From Nocardioides exalbidus (GTDB lineage Bacteria > Actinomycetota > Actinomycetes > Propionibacteriales > Nocardioidaceae): a stretch of DNA of 64,000 bases. Every line of letters starts with the position of its first letter. The first letter of the stretch is position 1. A model generated the notes under the pieces. The model was not told the origin of the DNA and did no database searches. It saw nothing but the letters and a program-made list of their open reading frames with translations. A program made the translations under genes and the position numbers. The stretch lies in the NCBI RefSeq assembly GCF_900105585.1, contig NZ_FNRT01000002.1, forward strand, positions 1,240,001-1,304,000. The letters are read 5' to 3'. Shown piece after piece: positions 52,619-61,782 of the stretch.

Positions 52619-53692
52619 TCAGACGTCGGCGGTCGCCGCGTCCTTGTCGGGGCGCGGTCCCGGAGGAGCCGCTGATGCCTTGCGGGGCAGCCGCGAGCCG
52701 GCCCACCCAAGGACGCTGGGGAGGATCACCGAGGCCACCAGGAGCAGGCCGACGATGATGTTGGTGACGTTGACCGTCACGGACTCCAGGCGGAGCGCAC
52801 TGGCGATGACGCCGATGAGGACCACGCCGGCGAGCACGCCGTGCAGCCGGCCCCGGCCTCCGAAGATCGACACGCCGCCGAGGAGCACCGCGGCGATCAC
52901 CTGGAGCTCGTAGCCGGTCGCGTTGTCACCGCGGGCCGAGCCGTAGCGCAGCGTGAAGTAGATCCCGGCGAGGGCGGAGACGACGCCGGAGAGCAGGAAG
53001 AGCACCATCTTGGTGCGGGCCACGTCGACGCCGGTGAAGTGCGCGGCCTCGTCGTTGAGCCCGATCTCGTACACCCCGCGACCGAACGTCGAGAAGTGCA
53101 GCAGCACGACGAAGCCGACGGCGAGGACCGCGAAGGGGATCATCACGAGCGGGATCCGGGACTCGCCGATGGTGCCCGTGGCCAGGTCCGACCACGTGTC
53201 CGGGAAGTCGGTGATGGCCGTGGTGCCCAGCAGGCCGACCGCGATGCCGCGGAACAGCGCGAGGGTGCCGATCGTGACCGCGAGCGAGGGCAGCCCGACG
53301 TAGGCGATCAGGAATCCGTTGAGCGCGCCGCAGACCAGTCCGGCCAGGAGCGCGAGGAGCGCTGCCGCCGGGATGGACATGCCGGCGTCGTGGAGGACGC
53401 CGAGCAGCACGCTGCTCAGTCCCATGATGCTGGCCACCGACAGGTCGATCTCGCCGGTGATGATGATCAGCGTCATCGGCAGCGCGATCAGCAGGATCGG
53501 GGCGATGTCCTGGAGCAGGAACTTCAGCGTCAGGGGGCCGTCGAAGTTCGGCACGTTGGCGAGCGAGTAGAGGATCACCGCGGCCGTGAGCACGATGACG
53601 GCGGTCTCGCGGGTCAGCAGCCAGCGCTTCCAGAGCGGCGCCGAGTAGGCGGCGTACGTCCGGGTCGGGGCGCTGGACACAGCGGTGCTCAT
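52619..53692 (-). CDS. rhaQ: Rhamnose ABC transporter permease RhaQ
   Basis: Membrane permease, 357 aa, with about ten hydrophobic segments such as TAVIVLTAAVILYSLANV and LAVTIGTLALFRGIAVGLLG. The conserved monosaccharide-permease segments LIIITGEIDLSVASIMGLSS and QVIAAVLLGGVSIFGGRGRL are both present. It pairs with RhaP to form the channel. The ATG at 53692 overlaps the rhaP stop. The assignment of Q rather than P is by order and similarity, and is uncertain. Confidence 0.9.
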   Translation of the reverse strand: MSTAVSSAPTRTYAAYSAPLWKRWLLTRETAVIVLTAAVILYSLANVPNFDGPLTLKFLLQDIAPILLIALPMTLIIITGEIDLSVASIMGLSSVLLGVLHDAGMSIPAAALLALLAGLVCGALNGFLIAYVGLPSLAVTIGTLALFRGIAVGLLGTTAITDFPDTWSDLATGTIGESRIPLVMIPFAVLAVGFVVLLHFSTFGRGVYEIGLNDEAAHFTGVDVARTKMVLFLLSGVVSALAGIYFTLRYGSARGDNATGYELQVIAAVLLGGVSIFGGRGRLHGVLAGVVLIGVIASALRLESVTVNVTNIIVGLLLVASVILPSVLGWAGSRLPRKASAAPPGPRPDKDAATADV

Positions 53693-54771
53693 GCGTGGTC
53701 CCTCGATTCTGCGAGCTTGCGGGCTTGTCGGCGGGCCAGGACGCGGTCGAGCACGATCGCGCCGAGGATCAGGACGCCGACGACGGCGCGCTGCCAGAAG
53801 TCCTCGATGCCGAGGCTGGGCAGGGCCCGGTTGATGGTGATCAGGAGGAAGGCGCCGATGGCGGCGCCCCAGACGGTGCCGCTGCCGCCGAAGATCGCGA
53901 TGCCGCCGATCACGGCCGCGGCCACGGCCTGCAGCTCGATGCCGGAGCCGACGCTCGAGCTCACCGTGCCGTAGCGGGCCGTGTAGAGCGCGCCCGCCAG
54001 GCCGGCCAGCGCGCCGCTGAGGACGAAGGCGGCGAGCAGGCGGCGGCGTACGGGCAGGCCGTAGAGCACCGCCGCGTCGGGGTCGGACCCGATCGCGTAG
54101 AGCTCGCGGCCGCCGCGGGCGTTGTGGAGGTAGTAGCCCACCGCGGCCAGCACGACCACGGCGATGATCGTCAGCACCGGGATGGTGAGGACGGTCTTGG
54201 TGCCGAGGGCGAGGAAGTCGCGCGGCAGGTCGCCGGCGTTGATCCGGTCGCTGCCGGCCCAGGTCAGCATGATGCCGCGGTAGATGTAGAGCGTGCCGAG
54301 CGTGATCACCAGCGCGGGGACCTTGCCGTGGGCGACGAGCGCGCCGTTGACGAGGCCGAGCACGGCGCCCATCAGCAGGCACGCGGCGAGCACCACGACG
54401 ATCGGCAGGTTCGGCTGCTCGATGAACAGGCGCCCGGTGAGGTAGGCCGTCAGCGCCATCGTCGAGCCGACCGACAGGTCGACGTTGCGGGTGATGATCA
54501 CGACCGCCTGGCCGACCGCCAGGAGCAGCAGGATCGACGGGTTGAGCAGGAAGTTGCGCCAGCCGTCGGAGCTGAAGAGGAAGCCGTTGTTCTTCGTCGT
54601 GGCGAGCACGACGACCGCGACCAGCACCAGGAAGATCGAGAGCTCGCGCGAGCGCAGGACCGTCGTCAGCGCCCGTCGCGTCGGCGAGAGGCGGCTCGGC
54701 TCGACGAGCAGCGCCTCCGAGGACGAGACCTCGGCGTCCACTCCGGGACGCTCGACGTCGGTGTGGCTCAT
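53689..54771 (-). CDS. rhaP: Rhamnose ABC transporter permease RhaP
   Basis: Second permease, 360 aa. The segment AVVIITRNVDLSVGSTMALT is the usual substrate-channel motif, and GIELQAVAAAVIGGIAIFGG matches the C-terminal permease motif. A 35-residue cytoplasmic N-terminal tail precedes the first helix. Both permease genes overlap by four bases and this one overlaps rhaT, so all are made from one transcript. Confidence 0.9.
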   Translation of the reverse strand: MSHTDVERPGVDAEVSSSEALLVEPSRLSPTRRALTTVLRSRELSIFLVLVAVVVLATTKNNGFLFSSDGWRNFLLNPSILLLLAVGQAVVIITRNVDLSVGSTMALTAYLTGRLFIEQPNLPIVVVLAACLLMGAVLGLVNGALVAHGKVPALVITLGTLYIYRGIMLTWAGSDRINAGDLPRDFLALGTKTVLTIPVLTIIAVVVLAAVGYYLHNARGGRELYAIGSDPDAAVLYGLPVRRRLLAAFVLSGALAGLAGALYTARYGTVSSSVGSGIELQAVAAAVIGGIAIFGGSGTVWGAAIGAFLLITINRALPSLGIEDFWQRAVVGVLILGAIVLDRVLARRQARKLAESRDHA

Positions 54772-56285
54772 CGTGCTTCCTCCAGGTGGTGCGTGGCCGC
54801 GTGCATGACGGCCTCGGGGGTGGCGTCCGCGCGGTCGAGCTCGGCGGTCAGCCGGCCCTCGCAGAGGACGAGGACGCGGTCGGCCATGCCGAGCACCTCG
54901 GGCAGCTCGGACGAGATCATCAGGATCGCGAGTCCCTGGCCGGCGAGCTCGGAGAGCAGGCGGTGCACCTCGGACTTGGTGCCGACGTCGATGCCGCGGG
55001 TGGGTTCGTCGATGATCAGCAGCTTCGGGTTGGTCGCGAGCCACTTGGCGATGACGACCTTCTGCTGGTTGCCGCCGCTCATCGTGGCGGCGTTCATGTC
55101 GAGCGCGGAGGTCTTCACCTCCAGGCGACCGGCCCACGGACCGGCGGCCCTGTTCTCCATCGAGCCGGTGATCAGCCCGGCCCTGGCGATGCCGCGGCGG
55201 ATCACCGCGGCGACGTTGCCCGCGACGGAGGAGTCGATGACCAGGCCCTGCTTGCGGCGGTCCTCGGGGATGAAGGCCATGCCGGCCTTGATGGCGGAGC
55301 GCGGGTCGCGGGCCCGGACCGGCTTGCCCAGCATCGTCACCGAGCCGGAGTCGTAGGCGTCGACGCCGAAGACGGCGCGGGCGACCTCGCTGCGACCGGC
55401 ACCGACGAGCCCGGCCAGTCCGACGATCTCGCCGGCGCGGACGTCGAGGTCGATGTCGTGGAAGACGCCGGCGCGGGTGAGGCCGCGGACCTGCAGGACC
55501 GGCTCGCCGATCTCCGCGGGCGTCTTGGGGAAGAGGTCGTCGACGTCGCGGCCGACCATGAGCGAGACGAGGTCCGACGACGTGGTCTCGTCGACGCGAC
55601 GGGTGTCGACGTAGGAGCCGTCGCGCATCACGGTGACGGTGTCGCAGAGCGCGAAGACCTCGTCGAAGCGGTGCGAGATGAAGACCAGCGCGCGGCCCTC
55701 GTCGCGCAGGCTCCGAGCGACGGCGAAGAGCCGCTCGACCTCGACCCCGCTGAGCGCCGCCGTCGGCTCGTCCATGACGAGGAGGCGTGCGTCGAGCGAG
55801 ATCGCCTTGGCGATCTCGATGATCTGCTGGTCGGCGATGGACAGGCCCTCGGCGGGACGGCGGGGGTCGATGCGCACCCCCAGGCGGGCGAACAGCGCCT
55901 CGGCCTCGGTGTACATCGCCTGGCGGTCGATCCGGCGCCCGCGCGTGACGGGCTGGCGGCCCATGAAGATGTTCTCGGTGACCGAGAGGTCCGGGAAGAG
56001 GGTCGGCTCCTGGTAGATCACCGCGACGCCGGCCTGCTTGGACTCCGCGGTCGAGCCGAAGTCGACCGCCTCGCCGCCGAGCTCGAAGGTGCCGGAGTCG
56101 CGGCGGTGGACGCCCGCGACGACCTTGACGAGGGTCGACTTGCCGGCCCCGTTCTCACCGATGAGAGCGTGGATGGAGCCCGCCTCGACCGAGATGCTGC
56201 CCGCGCGCAGGGCGACCACGGGCCCGAACGACTTCGAGACGTCGCGCAGCACGAGCACCGGTGCGGCGGTGTTGCTGGTCGGCAT
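54768..56285 (-). CDS. rhaT: Rhamnose ABC transporter ATP-binding protein RhaT
   Basis: Tandem ABC ATPase of the sugar type, 505 aa. The first Walker A is GENGAGKSTLVKVVAGV near residue 40, with the signature LSIADQQIIEIAKAISLDAR and Walker B LLVMDEPTAAL. The second half lacks a canonical Walker A (GLVGAGRSEVARAVFG), as usual in this class, but has MSGGNQQKVVIAKWLA and LLIIDEPTRGID. The ATG at 56285 has GAGGAG upstream. It is the first gene of the long rha-lut operon, divergent from the LacI regulator. Confidence 0.94.
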   Translation of the reverse strand: MPTSNTAAPVLVLRDVSKSFGPVVALRAGSISVEAGSIHALIGENGAGKSTLVKVVAGVHRRDSGTFELGGEAVDFGSTAESKQAGVAVIYQEPTLFPDLSVTENIFMGRQPVTRGRRIDRQAMYTEAEALFARLGVRIDPRRPAEGLSIADQQIIEIAKAISLDARLLVMDEPTAALSGVEVERLFAVARSLRDEGRALVFISHRFDEVFALCDTVTVMRDGSYVDTRRVDETTSSDLVSLMVGRDVDDLFPKTPAEIGEPVLQVRGLTRAGVFHDIDLDVRAGEIVGLAGLVGAGRSEVARAVFGVDAYDSGSVTMLGKPVRARDPRSAIKAGMAFIPEDRRKQGLVIDSSVAGNVAAVIRRGIARAGLITGSMENRAAGPWAGRLEVKTSALDMNAATMSGGNQQKVVIAKWLATNPKLLIIDEPTRGIDVGTKSEVHRLLSELAGQGLAILMISSELPEVLGMADRVLVLCEGRLTAELDRADATPEAVMHAATHHLEEAR

Positions 56286-56297
56286 GGAGCTCCTCGG

Positions 56298-56312
56298 TTT
56301 GAAAGGTTTCAA
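56298..56312. promoter_or_regulatory. LacI-type operator TTGAAA-GG-TTTCAA upstream of rhaT
   Basis: Perfect 6-base arms around GG, just 13 bases before the rhaT ATG. The rhamnosidase operon carries a related site at 43048. A repressor bound here would block the rha transcript. Confidence 0.6.
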
Positions 56313-56424
56313 CGAAACGTAGGTGAAGGTGATCACACGTGTCAAGGGTCACTTCGGGGTGTTTTCTGCGTCGTTATCGACTGGTGACCTGAGCGGCCGC
56401 CATGGCGTACGCTCCGAGCCACAT

Positions 56425-56434
56425 CGTTTCAACG
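56425..56434. promoter_or_regulatory. Second operator-like half palindrome near the LacI gene
   Basis: CGTTTCAACG shares TTTCAA with the site at 56298-56312 and lies about 40 bases before the regulator start. This could serve self-regulation. Confidence 0.4.
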
Positions 56435-56472
56435 GGGGGTTGGAGCGCACCGAGCACGAGGAGGTACGGCGA

Positions 56473-57486
56473 GTGGCGCGTGCCTCCTCCGTCAAGGACG
56501 TCGCTGCCCTCGCGGGCGTCTCGCTCGGCACGGTCAGCAACGTCCTCAACCGCCCCGACCGGGTGTCCCCGGGCACCCGCGGCAAGGTCGAGCAGGCGAT
56601 GCGCGACCTCGGCTTCGTGCGCAACGAGTCGGCTCGCCAGCTGCGTGCCGGGCACAGCCGGATGCTCGCCTACGTGCTGCTCGACGCCCGCAACCCCTTC
56701 TTCACCGACGTGGCCGAGGGGGCGGAGCGGGCCGCCGAGGCCGCCGACCTCTCGCTCTTCCTGTGCCACTCCGACAACCGCGCCTCCCGCGAGGGCGACT
56801 ACCTCGCGCACCTCGTCGAGCAGCGCGTGCAGGGCATCCTCGTCACCCCGGTCGACCCGCACGCGAGCGTCCTCGGCGACGTACGCCGCAACGGCACGCC
56901 GCTCGTCATCGTCGACCGCACCCGCGACGACGACGAGTTCTGCTCGGTCGCCGTCGACGACGTCCTCGGCGGCCGGCTGGCCGTCGAGCACCTCCTCGAG
57001 CAGGGCCACACCCGCGTCGCCTTCATCGGCGGCCCCGCCACGATCGGCCAGGTGCGCGACCGCCTCGAGGGGGCCCGCCAGGCGTGGGCCGAGTCGGGAC
57101 TGCCCGACGACCAGCTCGTCGTCGTGCCGACCGAGGGCCTCACCGTCGTGGAGGGCCGCTCCGCCGGCGAACGCGTGATGGGCATCGGCCGCAAGCGCCG
57201 CCCGACCGCCGCCTTCTGCGCCAACGACCTGCTCGCCCTCGGCCTGCTCCAGCAGCTCAGCACCGCCGGCTCCACGGTCCCCGGTGACCTCGCGATCGTC
57301 GGCTACGACGACATCGAGTACGCCAGCGCCGCCGCCGTACCCCTCACCTCCGTGCGCCAGCCCCGCCAGGAGCTCGGCCGCCGCGCCACCGAGCTCGTCC
57401 TCGACGAGGCCGACAACCCCGACCACCGCCACGAGCAGGTCGTCTTCACCCCCGAGCTGGTCGCCCGGCGCTCCACCCTCGGCTGA
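56473..57486 (+). CDS. LacI-family regulator, probable rhamnose repressor
   Basis: LacI-type regulator, 337 aa. The HTH is SVKDVAALAGVSLGTVSNVL, with hinge and sugar-binding domain typical of the family (LAYVLLDARNPFFTDVAEGA and AFCANDLLALGLLQQLSTAG). The GTG at 56473 was chosen because GAGGAGG lies eight bases upstream; the frame opens earlier at 56323. The divergent rhaT operon, operator sites and the rhamnosidase operators make a rhamnose-responsive role likely; rhamnose or rhamnulose as effector is inferred. Confidence 0.9.
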   Translation: MARASSVKDVAALAGVSLGTVSNVLNRPDRVSPGTRGKVEQAMRDLGFVRNESARQLRAGHSRMLAYVLLDARNPFFTDVAEGAERAAEAADLSLFLCHSDNRASREGDYLAHLVEQRVQGILVTPVDPHASVLGDVRRNGTPLVIVDRTRDDDEFCSVAVDDVLGGRLAVEHLLEQGHTRVAFIGGPATIGQVRDRLEGARQAWAESGLPDDQLVVVPTEGLTVVEGRSAGERVMGIGRKRRPTAAFCANDLLALGLLQQLSTAGSTVPGDLAIVGYDDIEYASAAAVPLTSVRQPRQELGRRATELVLDEADNPDHRHEQVVFTPELVARRSTLG

Positions 57487-57515
57487 CCTCCCTGGGCGCC
57501 CTCCTCCTCGTCCCG

Positions 57516-57532
57516 CTCACCGGAGCGGTGAG
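57516..57532. terminator. Stem-loop between the two convergent LacI genes
   Basis: CTCACCG and CGGTGAG form a 7-bp stem with a 3-base loop. A longer alternative pairs 57523-57536 with 57563-57576 with one mismatch. These lie between convergent stop codons, without a T-run. Confidence 0.4.
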
Positions 57533-57574
57533 TGAGACATCTTCTGATCCCGCAGAACCTGCCTCACGCACCGC

Positions 57575-58591
57575 TCAGCGGGACGACGGCGGGGCGACGG
57601 AGGCGCGCTCGCGCACCGGCATCGGGACCAGTACGACGCCCGCGGGCGGGTCGTCGCCGAGGAGGAGGTCGACGGCGGTCCGGCCCATGTCGAACTCCGG
57701 GAGGGCGATCGTGGAGAGCGTGGGTCGCAGCCAGCTGGCGAGCTCGGAGTCGTCGAAGGACACCACCGAGACGTCGCCCGGGACGCTGAGACCGGCGGCG
57801 GCGAGGGCCTGGTAGGCGCCGAGCGCGATGCGGTCGTTGAGGCAGACGAGGGCCCTCGGCCGGAGCCCGGAGGCGAGCGCCTCGGTGAGGGCGTCGAAGC
57901 CGGCCTCGGGCCACCAGGCGCAGTCGATCCGGTCGGCGAAGCCGGTGCCGGCCGCGGCGAGCCCGGCGAGCAGCCCCTCGAGCCGGCGCTGGGCCGGCAG
58001 CTTGCGGGTGAGCGTCTCGCCGACGAGCACGATGCCCTCGCGGTGGCCGGCGTCGGTGAGCAGCCGGGCGGCCGCACGTCCGCCCTCCACCTCGTCGGGC
58101 ACCACGCTCGGGACGCCGGGCCCGGCCTCGCAGTTCACCAGCACGACGCGCTGGTCGGCGAGCGCCGCAGGCAGCTCGACGACGTCGTGGGACGCGGTGG
58201 TGAAGAGGATCCCGTCGACCTGGCGGGCGACGAGGTCGTCGACGAGGACCGGCTCGAGCTTCGGGTCGCCCTCGGACTCGCAGATGAGCAGCCGGTGCCC
58301 GTGCTCGAGCGAGGCCGTCAGCGCGCCACGGATGATGTCGCCCCCGTAATGGCCGGTGATGATCGTGTCGGCCACCAGCCCGATGGTGCTGCTCACCTGC
58401 GTGCGCAGGCTCCGCGCCATCAGGTTCGGGCGGTAGTCGAGCTCGCGGGCCGCGCGCAGGATGCGTTGCCGGGTGTCCTCGGAGACACGCACGTCGCGCC
58501 CGCCCAGCACGAGCGAGGCAGTGGCGGACGAGACGCCGGCGTGCTCCGCGACGTCGCGCAGCAGCACGCGCCGCCGGGCCGACGACGCCAT
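57575..58591 (-). CDS. LacI-family regulator next to the ABC importer operon
   Basis: LacI-type regulator, 338 aa. HTH: LRDVAEHAGVSSATASLVLG; the effector domain contains GLVADTIITGHYGGDIIRGA and ALVCLNDRIALGAYQALAAA. The start ATG 58591 (MASSARRR) has GGAAAGGA upstream; a longer frame adds unrelated residues. It is transcribed away from the malE-like gene, with a candidate operator in the shared spacer, and probably represses that importer in the absence of its sugar. Confidence 0.92.
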   Translation of the reverse strand: MASSARRRVLLRDVAEHAGVSSATASLVLGGRDVRVSEDTRQRILRAARELDYRPNLMARSLRTQVSSTIGLVADTIITGHYGGDIIRGALTASLEHGHRLLICESEGDPKLEPVLVDDLVARQVDGILFTTASHDVVELPAALADQRVVLVNCEAGPGVPSVVPDEVEGGRAAARLLTDAGHREGIVLVGETLTRKLPAQRRLEGLLAGLAAAGTGFADRIDCAWWPEAGFDALTEALASGLRPRALVCLNDRIALGAYQALAAAGLSVPGDVSVVSFDDSELASWLRPTLSTIALPEFDMGRTAVDLLLGDDPPAGVVLVPMPVRERASVAPPSSR

Positions 58592-58702
58592 GTGGTTCCT
58601 TTCCGACTTCGTTGCACGGCTGTGCCTTGACCTCGCGCACCGCCGGGCAGAGCCTAGGGCGAGGACTCTTGACGTGGCGTACATCACAAGGTTTACTCCC
58701 GC

Positions 58703-58714
58703 TAAATCGTTTTA
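58703..58714. promoter_or_regulatory. Candidate LacI operator TAAATCGTTTTA upstream of malE-like gene
   Basis: A near-palindrome with a CG centre and one mismatched pair. It is in the divergent spacer, 90 bases before the binding-protein start. The neighbouring LacI regulator is the likely ligand; inferred. Confidence 0.45.
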
Positions 58715-58803
58715 TCAAGGGGCTGTCCGGTCGGCCACCGAGTCGTCGACCGTGTCTCGTGGCATCGCGGCCCCTGCTCCACATCCGCACTAGAGGAGTC
58801 CTC

Positions 58804-60084
58804 ATGGCACGTAGGAAGCACACCTTCCGGATCGCGGCGGGCCTGCTCGCGACCGGCCTCGCCCTGACCGCCTGCGGCGGCTCGAGCGACGACAGCTCGG
58901 GCGGCGGTGGCGGCGGGAGCAGCGACACCCCGGCAGCCGGCGGCGAGCTCCTGATCTGGGTCGGCACCGGTCCCGGTGGCGACGCCACGACCGACCTCGG
59001 CAAGGCCTTCGGCGAGGAGAACGGCGTCGACGTCAAGGTCGAGGTCGTCCCGGGCGACAAGCTCCAGGCGCAGTTCGTCACCGCCGCGCAGGCCGGCGAC
59101 CCGCCGGACGTCGTGATGGGCGCGCACGACTGGATCGGCAACCTGGTGCAGAACGGCACCATCGACCCGATCCAGATCCCCGAGGCCACCGCCTCGACGC
59201 TGCAGCCCCTGGCCCTCGAGGCCGTCACGTTCGACGGCCAGACCTACGGCATGCCCTACACGATGAACAACATCGTGCTGATGCGGAACACCGACATGGT
59301 CCCCGACGCACCCGCGACGGTGGAGGACATGGTCGCCGCCGGCGAGAAGGCCGTCTCGGACGGCAAGGCCCAGGAGCCGCTGGCCTGGCCGGTCAGCGAC
59401 ACGGGCAACCCCTACTTCATCAACCCGCTCTACACCTCCGGTGGCGGCTACATGTTCGGCCAGGGCTCCGACGGCAGCTTCGACCCGGCCGACCTCGGCG
59501 TCGCGACGCCCGGTGCGGTGACGGCGTACGAGAAGATCGGCGCGCTCGGCGAGAAGGGCTCGGGCGTGCTCAAGCGCTCCATCAACACCGACAACGCGAT
59601 CTCGCTCTTCACCTCCGGCAAGACGCCGTTCCTCATCGAGGGCCCGTGGCAGCTCACCACCCTCGACGACAGCGACATCAACTACGAGGTGTCCGCGGTG
59701 CCGGGCTTCGAGGGCATGGACCCGGCCTCGCCGTTCATCACCGTCGACGCGGCCTACGTCGCCAGCGGCGGCGCCAACAAGACGCTCGCGCAGGAGTTCG
59801 TGACCAACTACTGGTCGCGCGCCGACGTCGGGCAGACGCTCTTCGAGGCCACCAAGAACGTGCCGGCCAACACCGACACGCTGGCCGCCATCGAGGGTGA
59901 CAACCCCGCCGTGGCCGCCGTGGCCAAGGCCGGCGCCGACAACGGCCAGATCATGCCGAGCATCCCGCAGATGGCGGCGGTCTGGGACCCGCTGGGCAAG
60001 GCCGAGGCCGCCGTCATCGGCGGCGCCGACCCCGACAGCACCATCAAGGCGGCGGCGAAGACGATCGAGGCCGCGATCAAGTAG
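58804..60084 (+). CDS. ABC transporter sugar-binding lipoprotein (MalE family)
   Basis: A 426-aa extracellular solute-binding protein of the MalE/UgpB family. Signal: MARRKHTFRIAAGLLATGLA with lipobox LTACG. The mature part begins with a Gly/Ser linker then GELLIWVGTGPGGDATTDLG; MPYTMNNIVLMRNTDMVPDA and KTPFLIEGPWQLTTLDDSDI are typical oligosaccharide-binding segments. A strong site GAGGAG precedes the ATG. It is the first gene of the importer operon and is followed by a stable hairpin. Confidence 0.93.
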   Translation: MARRKHTFRIAAGLLATGLALTACGGSSDDSSGGGGGGSSDTPAAGGELLIWVGTGPGGDATTDLGKAFGEENGVDVKVEVVPGDKLQAQFVTAAQAGDPPDVVMGAHDWIGNLVQNGTIDPIQIPEATASTLQPLALEAVTFDGQTYGMPYTMNNIVLMRNTDMVPDAPATVEDMVAAGEKAVSDGKAQEPLAWPVSDTGNPYFINPLYTSGGGYMFGQGSDGSFDPADLGVATPGAVTAYEKIGALGEKGSGVLKRSINTDNAISLFTSGKTPFLIEGPWQLTTLDDSDINYEVSAVPGFEGMDPASPFITVDAAYVASGGANKTLAQEFVTNYWSRADVGQTLFEATKNVPANTDTLAAIEGDNPAVAAVAKAGADNGQIMPSIPQMAAVWDPLGKAEAAVIGGADPDSTIKAAAKTIEAAIK

Positions 60085-60099
60085 CACCACCCCGCACGA

Positions 60100-60133
60100 G
60101 TCCCGGGCCGACCGCCACCGGCCGGCCCGGGAC
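60100..60133 (+). other. Intercistronic hairpin after the MalE-like gene
   Basis: A perfect 11-bp stem (60100-60110 with 60123-60133), loop 12 bases, located 16 bases after the stop. A second palindrome GGGGAC-GT-GTCCCC follows at 60138-60151. Same placement as the hairpin after rhaS, so it probably protects the binding-protein message. Confidence 0.55.
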
Positions 60134-60177
60134 CCAGGGGGACGTGTCCCCGCACCGACTCCGCAGAGGAGAGCCAC

Positions 60178-61782
60178 GTGGCACACAGCTCCGCACCGCC
60201 CCCCGAGGCCAGCCGGCCGCGCTTCGGGCTCGGCGCCGACGGCACCAGCACCCCGCTGATGCTGCTGGTCAAGATCGCCGGCCTGGCGCTCGTCGCGGCC
60301 ATCGCCGTCTTCTCGGCCATGCCGTTGCTCCGCACCGACAACTGGCTGGGGCTGGCGGTCGTCGTCCTCGTCACCGCGCTCGCGTTCTACGTCTACCTCT
60401 CCCCGCGCCCGGTCCCCCTGAAGTACCTCCTGCCCGGCACCCTCTTCCTGATCGCCTTCCAGATCGTGCCGGTCGTCTACACCGTCTCCACCGCCTTCAC
60501 GAACTTCGGCGACGGCCACCGTGGCAGCAAGGAGCAGGCGATCACCGCGATCGAGGGCGCCTCGGTCAAGCAGGTCCCCGACTCCACGATCTACACGCTG
60601 ACCCTCGCCACCGACGGCGACCCGGCGACCGGCGACATCGTCTTCCTGCTCGCCGACCCGTCGACCCAGGAGAGCTTCGTCGGCACCGCCGACGGCCTCG
60701 AGCCGCTCGACTCGGGCACCTTCGAGGCACCGACCGTCGGCGGCAAGATCACCGAGGCCGACGGCTACACCGTGCTCACCGTCCCCCAGGTCAACGCCCG
60801 CCAGGACGACATCCAGGCCTTCAGCGTCCCGACCGACGCGGGGGCGATCAAGAGCCAGGGCCTCTCGGCCGCGTTCGAGGGGGCGCCGCAGCAGTCGTAC
60901 GACAAGGGGTGCGACTGCATCACGGACGCGACGACCGGCAACACCTGGACCGCCGACGACTCCAGCGGGACGTTCACCTCCGACGACGGGGGCCGGGCGC
61001 TGGCGCAGGGGTGGAAGGTCGGCGTCGGCTTCGACAACTTCACCCGGGTCCTGACCAACGAGACCATCCGCTCGTCGTTCCTGCGGATCGTGGTGTGGAA
61101 CTTCGCCTTCGCGATCGGCACCGTGGTGATCTGCTTCGCGCTGGGCCTGCTCGTCGCGGTGGCGCTCAACAACCCGCTGCTGAAGGGCCGCACGCTCTAC
61201 CGCTCGCTGATCATCCTCCCCTACACGATGCCGTCGGTCGCGATGTACCTCGTCTGGCGCGAGATGTTCAACACCGACTTCGGCCTGATGAACCGGCTGC
61301 TCGGCACCGACATCAACTGGTTCGGCACGACCGCGAGCTCGATGTTCGCGATCTTCCTGATCCAGCTGTGGCTGGGCTACAACTACATGTTCCTGGTCAT
61401 CACCGGGGCCCTGCAGTCGATCTCCACCGACCTGGTCGAGGCCGCCGGGGTCGACGGCGCGAAGCCGTTCTACGCCTTCCGCACGATCACGTTCCCGCTG
61501 CTGCTGGTGGCGCTCGCGCCGCTGCTGATCACGTCGTTCGCCTTCAACTTCAACAACTTCCCGGCGATCTTCCTCACCAGCCAGGGTGGGCCGTTCCCCC
61601 CTGACAACCCGAGCGCCGGCGGCACCGACCTGCTGATCACCTACACCTACCGGCTCGCCTTCGGCGGTTCCGGCGCCGACTACGGCTTCGCCGCCGCGAT
61701 CTCGGTCTTCATCTTCCTGATCGTCGCGGTCGTCTCGATCATCGGCTTCCGCCGCACCCAGGCCCTCGAGGAGATCAACTGA
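60178..61782 (+). CDS. ABC transporter permease, MalF family
   Basis: A 534-aa permease with a GTG start at 60178. Several membrane segments precede a large extracytoplasmic loop (roughly residues 110-280) as in MalF. The permease motif EAAGVDGAKPFYAFRTITFP, which binds the ATPase, is intact. Two more helices finish the protein. The stop overlaps the malG-like start by one base (TGATG). The large loop may contact the substrate-binding protein. Confidence 0.92.
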   Translation: MAHSSAPPPEASRPRFGLGADGTSTPLMLLVKIAGLALVAAIAVFSAMPLLRTDNWLGLAVVVLVTALAFYVYLSPRPVPLKYLLPGTLFLIAFQIVPVVYTVSTAFTNFGDGHRGSKEQAITAIEGASVKQVPDSTIYTLTLATDGDPATGDIVFLLADPSTQESFVGTADGLEPLDSGTFEAPTVGGKITEADGYTVLTVPQVNARQDDIQAFSVPTDAGAIKSQGLSAAFEGAPQQSYDKGCDCITDATTGNTWTADDSSGTFTSDDGGRALAQGWKVGVGFDNFTRVLTNETIRSSFLRIVVWNFAFAIGTVVICFALGLLVAVALNNPLLKGRTLYRSLIILPYTMPSVAMYLVWREMFNTDFGLMNRLLGTDINWFGTTASSMFAIFLIQLWLGYNYMFLVITGALQSISTDLVEAAGVDGAKPFYAFRTITFPLLLVALAPLLITSFAFNFNNFPAIFLTSQGGPFPPDNPSAGGTDLLITYTYRLAFGGSGADYGFAAAISVFIFLIVAVVSIIGFRRTQALEEIN

